Shown here: positions 34,030 to 40,231 of the stretch, piece after piece
How positions within the stretch are numbered: the first letter of the stretch is position 1
How the letters are laid out: the number at the start of each line of letters is the position of its first letter
From: CAYRNY01 sp964425755
GTDB taxonomy: Bacteria; Chloroflexota; Anaerolineae; Aggregatilineales; Aggregatilineaceae
Length of the DNA stretch: 64,000 nucleotides
NCBI GenBank assembly: GCA_964425755.1
Contig: CAYRNY010000017.1
Coordinates: forward strand, 1 to 64,000
Direction: 5' to 3'
Translations under genes and position numbers: made by a program
The notes under the pieces: generated by a model
What the model was told of the DNA's origin: nothing
Databases searched by the model: none
The model's input: only the letters and a program-made list of their open reading frames with translations

Positions 34030-35115
34030 CTACTCCGCCAGCTTGCCGCGATAGCGCGTGTAGAGCGCGTAATCCACCTCGGTCCGGCGCGCGATGTAGT
34101 CGGCCACCAGCGGCGCGCGGTTGCGGGCTTCCGTGATGCGGTCGCCAACCAGGATATCGAACGCGTCCGAGCCTGCGCCGCTGCCGTAGCTCACCATCAG
34201 GATACGCTGGCCCGGCTGCGCGACATCCAGCGTCGCCGCCAGCCCGATCAGCGAGGAACCGGCGTAGACGTTGCCGATCACACCGCTGAGCAGGCCCGGT
34301 TCGAGCTTCTCCGGCGCGAAGCCGAGACTCTTTCCGGCGCGCTGCGGGAACTTGACGTTGGGCTGGTGGAACACCGCGTAATCGTAATCCTCAGCGGTGG
34401 TGTCCAGCATCTCCATCATGCGCGAGGCGGCGGCCAGCACGTGCGCGAAGTACGCCGGTTCGCCGGTGAAGCGGTCGCCGTGCGAGGGGTACATTTCGTG
34501 CGCGCGCCGCCAGAAGTCCGGCGTGTCGGTGACGTAGGAATAGCTGCCCTGGATCAGCGCGAGCGCCTCTTCCGCCGCGCCGAGCAGGAACGCCGCGCCG
34601 CCCGCCGCCGCCGTGTATTCCAGCGCGTCACCGGGGCGGCCCTGCGCCGTGTCCATCCCGATCGCCAGCACGTAACGCCCCATGCCGGAGCCGACAAACC
34701 CGATCCCGGCCTGCATCGCTTCCGACCCGGCCTTGCACGCAAATTCCCAGTCGGCGGCCTGCACGTTGGGGGCCGCGCCGATACTCTCCGCGACGATGGT
34801 CGAGGACGGTTTGACGGCGTAGGGGTGGCTTTCGCTGCCGACCCACACGGCGCGAATGTGGCGCGGGTCGATCTGCGCGCGCTTGATCGCGTTGCCTGCC
34901 GCCTCGATCGACATCGTGACGACGTCCTCATCCAGCCCGGCGACGGCTTTTTCCTTGACCGGGGAGCCGCCCATGCCGCCGGTCCAGACGCGGGCGACCT
35001 CTGATCCCGGCAGGCGGTAACGCGGCACGTACGCACCGTAGCCGACGATGCCGACCGGGCGATCGGGCTTGAGCACGCTCTGTCCGATTTTGAGGGGGTT
35101 CATGTTAGCGCTCAT
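34030..35115 (-). CDS. hydroxymethylglutaryl-CoA synthase, archaeal type
   Basis: A 361-residue HMG-CoA synthase that condenses acetoacetyl-CoA with acetyl-CoA, the committed step to mevalonate. The archaeal-type pattern is clear: VGIVGYGAYVPRYRL at the start, Glu95 in WVGSESHPYAVKPSST, catalytic Cys127 in EFACKAG, and His250 in FHQPNVKFP. GGAG lies 11 bases before ATG 35115; the MNPLK start at 35103 is an alternative. The degenerate thiolase follows in the same transcript. In archaea the corresponding operon encodes an active thiolase and a DUF35 protein; here those are at the left end of the window. HMG-CoA reductase is at 42706. Confidence 0.94.
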   Translation of the reverse strand: MSANMNPLKIGQSVLKPDRPVGIVGYGAYVPRYRLPGSEVARVWTGGMGGSPVKEKAVAGLDEDVVTMSIEAAGNAIKRAQIDPRHIRAVWVGSESHPYAVKPSSTIVAESIGAAPNVQAADWEFACKAGSEAMQAGIGFVGSGMGRYVLAIGMDTAQGRPGDALEYTAAAGGAAFLLGAAEEALALIQGSYSYVTDTPDFWRRAHEMYPSHGDRFTGEPAYFAHVLAAASRMMEMLDTTAEDYDYAVFHQPNVKFPQRAGKSLGFAPEKLEPGLLSGVIGNVYAGSSLIGLAATLDVAQPGQRILMVSYGSGAGSDAFDILVGDRITEARNRAPLVADYIARRTEVDYALYTRYRGKLAE

Positions 35116-35421
35116 ACGTGTGTTATCTCCAGTGCTGATCAGTCTGCCGCCCGGATGCGAGCGGCGGGTCACATGCTGCGCGCACGCCGGGATGTGAACC
35201 TGGCGCGCGCGTCCGTACCGTTGCCTGCGGCATATCCTAGCAGAGGATGGCTCTCAAAAGCTCTCAGAAGCTATCAAACCTGTGAGGCCCGGCGCAAATT
35301 CTGAGTGCCCGTTACGCTTTAGCCTGCGGATGGCGCTGTGCGTGGGGTGCTGGATTGTGCTTCTGGCGATATCCGGTACAGTTGAGGCCAGCGATAGTTA
35401 ACATACGTGGAGGGAGACGCG
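35116..35421. other. divergent control region of HMG-CoA synthase and methylglyoxal synthase
   Basis: A 306-base divergent spacer with no gene. Its middle holds three 10-base direct repeats (35250-35279) in an AT-richer patch. On the minus strand TTGAGA lies within the repeats, with a weak -10 (TATGCC) 17 bases on. On the plus strand TTGTGC and TACAGT, 16 apart, lie before the methylglyoxal synthase gene. All promoter calls here are weak. Confidence 0.4.
35250..35279. repeat. three tandem 10-bp direct repeats (possible operator)
   Basis: GCTCTCAAAA, GCTCTCAGAA and GCTATCAAAC follow each other without gaps, i.e. one copy per helical turn. They lie in the divergent spacer between HMG-CoA synthase and methylglyoxal synthase, so a regulator binding one face of DNA is plausible. 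Confidence 0.55.
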
Positions 35422-35925
35422 ATGACCCGTGAGACATCCGCACAGCCGCGCCGCAAGCGCATCGCGCTGATCGCGCACGACGAACGCAAGGAAGATTTGC
35501 TCGACTGGGTGCGCTATAACAAAGACGAACTGGCGAACCACGAGCTTTACGCCACCGGGACCACCGGCACGCTGATCAACCAGGAGACCGGGCTGAACGT
35601 GACCGGGATGATGAGCGGCCCGCTGGGGGGTGACCAGCAGATCGGTGCGATGATCGCGCAGGGCCAGATCGACATCATGATCTTTTTCTGGGACCCGCTG
35701 GGCACGCACCCCCACGATCCGGACGTGCGCGCGCTGCTGCGCATGGCGGTGCTGCGGAACATCCCCACCGCGACCAATCGCTCGACCGCCGATTTCATCT
35801 TCTCGTCGCCGCTGATGGATCAACCTTACGAACGCCAAGTATACGATTACGGCGAGCGGCTCCAGCGCGCGCGGATCATCGAGCACGTCAGCGAAGCCGC
35901 GCGTAAGTCGGACGCGGAAGGGTAA
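35422..35925 (+). CDS. mgsA: methylglyoxal synthase
   Basis: A 167-residue enzyme that converts dihydroxyacetone phosphate to methylglyoxal and phosphate. Family motifs occur in order: IALIAHDERKEDLLDW, the phosphate-binding ATGTTG, the GPLGGDQQIGAMI segment with the catalytic Asp, the FFWDPLGTHPHDPDVRALLR segment with the active-site His, and ATNRSTADFIFSS. The ATG at 35422 has GGAGGGAG upstream. It is divergent from HMG-CoA synthase and ends 6 bases from the convergent HTH-CHAD gene. It provides a bypass of lower glycolysis under phosphate limitation. Confidence 0.95.
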   Translation: MTRETSAQPRRKRIALIAHDERKEDLLDWVRYNKDELANHELYATGTTGTLINQETGLNVTGMMSGPLGGDQQIGAMIAQGQIDIMIFFWDPLGTHPHDPDVRALLRMAVLRNIPTATNRSTADFIFSSPLMDQPYERQVYDYGERLQRARIIEHVSEAARKSDAEG

Positions 35926-35931
35926 CGCGGC

Positions 35932-37215
35932 TCACAGCGCGGCGATCGCCAGCGCCAGGTTGCGGCGCATGGCCTCGCTGTTGAACGACGCCCACGCGGC
36001 GGGGAACGTGTCGCGCAGGTGTCGCTGCTTGGCGCGGGTCGCGTCGATGTAGTCGTGCACGCCGCTGATGTCGGGCCGGATGAACTGCGGGATGCCGCTG
36101 AACTCGGCGTCGTGCCGCGCGACGAACGATTCCATCGCCTCGATTGCGACCGCCGCGTCGTTCAGGTCGCCCAGGTGATCCTGCATGGTTTTGCACGCGT
36201 CGATCACGCGTGCGGCTTGCGGCCCGAGCACCTCGGAGAAAAACTCCACCATGTAACGGAAGCGTTTGATGTCGATGCGCAGCGCGTGCAGCGTACCGTC
36301 GCCGGCCTGGTCCAGCGCGGTCTCGTAGGCGCGCACGCGCTCGTAGCGCTGGTAGATCAGGTGCGGGACGACATGGCGCACCTGGTGCGGGACCGTTTCG
36401 TCCGTGTCCGGCAGGGGTTTGGCACCTTTGCCCGGCTGCTTCAGGAACGCGTCGAAGCGCGCGACGAAACGGGCGAAGTCCTTGCTGTCCAGGTAGGCGA
36501 TCAACTCGCTGCGTGCCACCTGCCGCTGCCTGTCCCACAGCTCGTACAACGGCGTCAGGTCAGCGCCGGGATGGGCGTCTTCGAAGCGCCGCGCCTTTTC
36601 GAGCAACACATCCAGGTCGCGCACCGCACCCAGCCGTTGGGCGGTCGTGCGCAGGCTGCTGCGGAAGTCACGGGTGGCGTTCTTTTTGAAATACGGCTGC
36701 ATGATGCGAAAGGCGCTGCGCATCCGCCGCGTGGCGACACGCATATCGTGCACCGCTTCGGGATCGTGGCCCAGGCGGCTGCCGGGTTCGTGCTGCAACA
36801 TGCGCTCGAAGTGGTAATGCAGCGCCTTGCGTCCCGCTTCCGGCATCGGGTCGGTGGGGACCATGCCCACGCTGTCGCGCAGGTCCAACGCCAGACGCGG
36901 CGCATCGACGCCGGGGACTGGTGGCGACTGCCCGGTTTCCGCTTCTGTGCTGGCGTCAGCGCCGGTCACCGCCGCGTCGGGAGAAGGGGCGCCGCCGTCC
37001 TGGCCGGGGAAGATGCCCAACCGCTGCTCGCGCCACGCGCGCCGCCAGTGCCGGACCTGGCTCTTGCTGAGCTCGACGGCATCCGCGATCGCGCCGGTTT
37101 GTGCGCCGGACGCGCTCATCAGCACGATCGCGGCACGGCGAGCTTCCGTCTCGGTGCCGTTGGCGCGAATGTCAGCCAGGATCGCGCGTTCCTGGGGGGT
37201 CAGCTCGTATGTCAT
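35932..37215 (-). CDS. HTH-CHAD domain fusion protein
   Basis: A 427-residue protein. Residues 1-60 form a helix-turn-helix of the transposase/homeodomain-like type (TPQERAILADIRANG, ARRAAIVLMSASG, TGAIADAVELSKSQVRHWRRAWRE). A linker of about 70 residues is low-complexity. Residues about 135-427 are a CHAD domain, a helical polyphosphate-binding module with conserved histidines and Arg/Lys (GHDPEAVHDMRVATRRMRSAFR; DLGDLNDAAVA). CHAD proteins localise to polyphosphate granules; the HTH could tether it to DNA. The ATG at 37215 has AAAGGA 9 bases upstream. It is not next to a polyphosphate kinase. Confidence 0.88.
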   Translation of the reverse strand: MTYELTPQERAILADIRANGTETEARRAAIVLMSASGAQTGAIADAVELSKSQVRHWRRAWREQRLGIFPGQDGGAPSPDAAVTGADASTEAETGQSPPVPGVDAPRLALDLRDSVGMVPTDPMPEAGRKALHYHFERMLQHEPGSRLGHDPEAVHDMRVATRRMRSAFRIMQPYFKKNATRDFRSSLRTTAQRLGAVRDLDVLLEKARRFEDAHPGADLTPLYELWDRQRQVARSELIAYLDSKDFARFVARFDAFLKQPGKGAKPLPDTDETVPHQVRHVVPHLIYQRYERVRAYETALDQAGDGTLHALRIDIKRFRYMVEFFSEVLGPQAARVIDACKTMQDHLGDLNDAAVAIEAMESFVARHDAEFSGIPQFIRPDISGVHDYIDATRAKQRHLRDTFPAAWASFNSEAMRRNLALAIAAL

Positions 37216-37383
37216 CGCATGCGTTCCTTTGACTCGTGCGGCCATGCGGTGGGGTGATTTGCTCGGCTGGTCACAGTATAGCAGACTTTCAGATTCGTTA
37301 AAACGCTGCTAGACTGCGTCAGGCCGGGCGGTCATTCATTAGAAGGCGGCTTGTTTCGTGGCGCGCCGGTGACGTGAGGGCGT

Positions 37384-38106
37384 ATGGAATGGGCAGCGTT
37401 ATTCGACGGTTTGCGTACGGGGGCACGCGCCGAGGCTGAATCAGTAGCGGCGTGGTCAGCGCACCTGGGCGACGCCGCGACGACCGAGGTAGGCGCGCGG
37501 TTCCTGGCGCAGCTTGCGCGCGAGTGGCATCCCGCGCCTGCGCCGGACGCGCTCTGTTGGAGCGTCGCGGCAGAGGTGCGCGAGCATCTGCACGCGTGGG
37601 GACGGCCCGGATCGCACCTGTGGGCGCATGTTCAGCGTGTGACCGGCACGGCGCTGCGGCTGGCCGAGGCGGACGGCGTCGATCCCCGCAGCACCTACCT
37701 GGCGGCGATGCTGCACGATGTCGCCAAGCTGGACGAGGACGCGACCGGCATCCCACACGAGGATATGGGCGCTGAATTTGCGGCAGACGTGTTGCGCGGT
37801 GACGTTGCCCCGGACGCAATCGCGGCGATCCAGGCGGCGATCCGCAAGGAGTCCGGCAGCACGCTGGGCGACATCCTGCACGACGCGGACAAGCTGGACA
37901 AGATCGGCGCGGCGGGGATCGTGCGGCGCGTGGCCGCGACGGCGGATGCGGGCGGGCTGGCAGCGGGATTCGCGCGGGTGGAGCAGGACGCGGGTGAATT
38001 CCCCGCCATGCGCTTCGATCTCAGCCGGGCGCTGGCAGCGCAGAAGCAGGCGTTTCTCGACTGGTTCCTGCCGCAGGCATGGGACGCGCTCGACAGGCAC
38101 TCATGA
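37384..38106 (+). CDS. HD-domain phosphohydrolase
   Basis: A 240-residue protein with an HD superfamily metal-dependent phosphohydrolase core: HVQRVTGTAL (about residue 81), the HD pair in MLHDVAKLD (about 114-121), a later HEDMGAEFA, and DILHDADKLDKIGAAG (about 160-175), where an Asp binds metal. The N-terminal 60 residues are helical and unassigned. It resembles the small HD proteins that act on nucleotides. It is divergent from the HTH-CHAD gene and convergent with the PA14 gene. Substrate unknown. Confidence 0.88.
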   Translation: MEWAALFDGLRTGARAEAESVAAWSAHLGDAATTEVGARFLAQLAREWHPAPAPDALCWSVAAEVREHLHAWGRPGSHLWAHVQRVTGTALRLAEADGVDPRSTYLAAMLHDVAKLDEDATGIPHEDMGAEFAADVLRGDVAPDAIAAIQAAIRKESGSTLGDILHDADKLDKIGAAGIVRRVAATADAGGLAAGFARVEQDAGEFPAMRFDLSRALAAQKQAFLDWFLPQAWDALDRHS

Positions 38107-38131
38107 GCGGCGGCGCACGGTAGATACACTG

Positions 38132-38159
38132 CCGGGCGACTCAACCTGGAGTCGCCCGG
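38132..38159. terminator. hairpin between convergent genes
   Basis: A perfect 11-bp stem (38132-38142 with 38149-38159) and a 6-base loop between the HD and PA14 genes. Usable in both directions, without a T run. Confidence 0.6.
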
Positions 38160-38191
38160 TGGCGTTGCTGTGCTGCGGTAGGCGCTGCGCC

Positions 38192-39670
38192 TCACTGCGC
38201 GGCGATCGGTTCCAGCCAGTAGGTGGTACCCTGGCCCTCAGCGGTCCACCCGCTGCGCCCGGCGTGATAGACCCTGTACCACGCGGTGTTTTCAGCGCAG
38301 ACCGGCCCTTCCTGGATGTAGAACGCGTCGCCTGCCGGAATCTGCCCGACCAGCGCGGCGCTCAAGCTCGGCTGGGCGCGCAGGTTGTTCGGCATGCCCG
38401 GCGAGGTGACCACGCGCCCGTAGTTGCCGGGCACAAGGCGTGACGGCAGGAAGCCGGGGCACTGCCCGACGCCATACGACGGGGTTGGCGTGGGCACGAC
38501 GACAGACCCGTCGGTTACCGGCACGCTGTTTACGTTTCCGGCCAGGTCCACCCACGCGCCGCTGACCCAGCCAATCGTGCCGTTGACGTTGATCTGCCAC
38601 CACGTGCTGGCGTTGTTGCGGCCCAGCACCGGGTAGGTTTCGTTGCGGTCGATCTTGGTGAGCACGGCACCGTTAACCGGCGCGGTGCGCACGTTTAGCC
38701 GGAAGGCCGTCACGGTCGCCGTGACGCCGGTCGGCTGCGCGGGTGGCGCGGTGGAGTCCGGCTGGCGGACCATGCGGAAGTCGAGGTAAGCCACGACTCC
38801 GGCGTCGTAAAACTCGACCACGATGGTGTGCGCGCCGGGTTGGAGCTGGAATGTGGCGCTGTACTGCTGCGGTGTGGCGAGGTGCCACTCGTTGATCACC
38901 AGGTTGCCATCGACGCTGACGCGCACGCCGTCATCCGCCTGCACCTCGATGGTGTACGTGCCGCCGCTGAAGTCCTGGTAGATGATCCAGCGCGCGCTGA
39001 AGTTGTCCGCCTGGATGCCCGGTCCTGGCGCGGACGTGCCCCAGTTGCCGCCCGGCTCTGGCTCCGACCGGGTCAGGACCGGGTCTCCGGCCAGGTTGAT
39101 GTTGTTGAAGTACTGCGCGGTCCATTGCACGCTCCAGTCGACGGTCTGCGGCGGCATGGGGAAGTCCGGCCCTTGCGCCCCGTCGCGCAGCGATTCCCAG
39201 GCGATATACAGGTACGCGTCCTTTGAGTTTTCGCGGAAGTCGACCTGGATATGGTGCATGCCCTCGGACAGCGTGACATCGGCGGTCAGCAGTTCACCGG
39301 GCCGGGGTGTGCTGTAGGTGTCGATCTCTGGCCGTTTGTCCGGCGGGAAGTCGATCCACAGCTTGACACCGTCATCGGCCAGGATGTAGAAGCGATACGT
39401 CCCCGCCTCGAAGAATGTATCGGTGGCGAAACGCGCGCTGAAGCCGTCCGCCGGTACGTTTGGCGCGGGCGAGCTTCCGCCCCAGTAGAACTGGGTGCCG
39501 CTTTCGCGACGTTCGAGGACAGGCTCTCCGGCGAGATACGGGTTGTCAAAGTATTCGACCTCCCAGATGATGTTGGTGTCTTGCGCCCGGGTCGTGGCAG
39601 GGGCACCGGCCAGCGCCCCCGCACCGGCGAGCACCGCGAGCACAAGCACCCAGGTGATGGTGCGTCGCAT
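38192..39670 (-). CDS. secreted protein with two PA14 domains and bacterial SH3 domains
   Basis: A 492-residue exported protein with a Sec signal peptide (cleavage near ATTRAQD, about residue 29). Two PA14 carbohydrate-binding-type domains follow (about 33-165 and 180-305: EYFDNPYLAGEP ... FSARF ... GTYRFYILADDGVKLWID; QYFNNINLAGDP ... FSARW ... GTYTIEVQADDGVRVSVDG). Two SH3b-like domains come next (about 320-385, RLNVRTAPVNG ... GWVSG; about 415-480, NLRAQPSLSAA ... SGWTAEGQ). It probably binds cell-wall or external glycans. AGGAGGA lies before the ATG. It is divergent from the CARDB protein across a 560-base spacer. Confidence 0.9.
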   Translation of the reverse strand: MRRTITWVLVLAVLAGAGALAGAPATTRAQDTNIIWEVEYFDNPYLAGEPVLERRESGTQFYWGGSSPAPNVPADGFSARFATDTFFEAGTYRFYILADDGVKLWIDFPPDKRPEIDTYSTPRPGELLTADVTLSEGMHHIQVDFRENSKDAYLYIAWESLRDGAQGPDFPMPPQTVDWSVQWTAQYFNNINLAGDPVLTRSEPEPGGNWGTSAPGPGIQADNFSARWIIYQDFSGGTYTIEVQADDGVRVSVDGNLVINEWHLATPQQYSATFQLQPGAHTIVVEFYDAGVVAYLDFRMVRQPDSTAPPAQPTGVTATVTAFRLNVRTAPVNGAVLTKIDRNETYPVLGRNNASTWWQINVNGTIGWVSGAWVDLAGNVNSVPVTDGSVVVPTPTPSYGVGQCPGFLPSRLVPGNYGRVVTSPGMPNNLRAQPSLSAALVGQIPAGDAFYIQEGPVCAENTAWYRVYHAGRSGWTAEGQGTTYWLEPIAAQ

Positions 39671-39847
39671 AGATGTGTTCCTCCTGATCGTTGGTCGTGT
39701 CTATATGACGTTTCTTGAGTTTGCGCCGTTCCCAAGACGGTCGCGGTCCAGTCCCTCTAGTAGCCGGTACGTCAAACATAGGCGTGGCAAGTCGCCCGTG
39801 TTCGGTTGTCCGGACCCGCTGGCCGACCTTAGCCAACGGGCATTAAT

Positions 39848-39874
39848 CGACGCTGAAAACGCCCAACAGCGTCG
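39848..39874 (-). other. hairpin in the PA14 gene leader
   Basis: An 8-bp stem (39848-39855 with 39867-39874) with an 11-base loop, about 180 bases upstream of the PA14 start. It would lie in the 5' leader if transcription starts in the AT-rich patch near 39885. Confidence 0.35.
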
Positions 39875-40128
39875 CGTTTAATCATATTATCGCATACCTA
39901 TCGTCGCTCCGATACACCTGTTATGGGGGGGTCAACCGGGGGTTTGGGGATCACCCGGCCCGGTGATGCGTATAGCGTGTAGCGCTGTGGCAGGCTGCGA
40001 CGCGCATCAGCCCGCCGTCATGTGCATCGGGCAGATTTACACGCTTTTTGCACTCCTTAATTGATTCATTACGGGTTTTTGCATTAAGATGAAGGTGCGT
40101 TGTGCTGTTTTTTGCCGCTTCATATTGT

Positions 40129-40190
40129 GCCGTCCTATCAGGCGACCCTCTCTCGTCGCAGTTTCGCCCCACTTCCTGATCGTGCACGGC
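40129..40190 (+). ncRNA. possible structured leader element of the CARDB gene
   Basis: Three nested helices can form: GCCGT/ACGGC (40129-40133 with 40186-40190), ATCAGG/CCTGAT (40137-40142 with 40175-40180) and GCGAC/GTCGC (40142-40146 with 40155-40159, sharing one base with the second). It sits 40-100 bases before the start codon. No known RNA family is matched, and stems of 5-6 bp can arise by chance in GC-rich DNA. Confidence 0.25.
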
Positions 40191-40231
40191 CCAGCTTCAA
40201 AACGACCGCTGAACATAGAGGAGTCAAACGT

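Larger units (their letters stand above)
39671..40231. other. 560-base divergent spacer between two secreted-protein genes
   Basis: No gene found. It holds a minus-strand hairpin (39848-39874), a GC-rich middle, AT-rich patches near 40040-40130 that may carry the CARDB promoter, and a nested three-stem structure at 40129-40190 in the CARDB leader. No riboswitch class could be recognised. Confidence 0.45.

Noticed and set aside
39671..40231. Cyclic-di-GMP riboswitch before the secreted proteins
   Set aside because: The conserved core elements of the known classes were looked for on both strands and not found.
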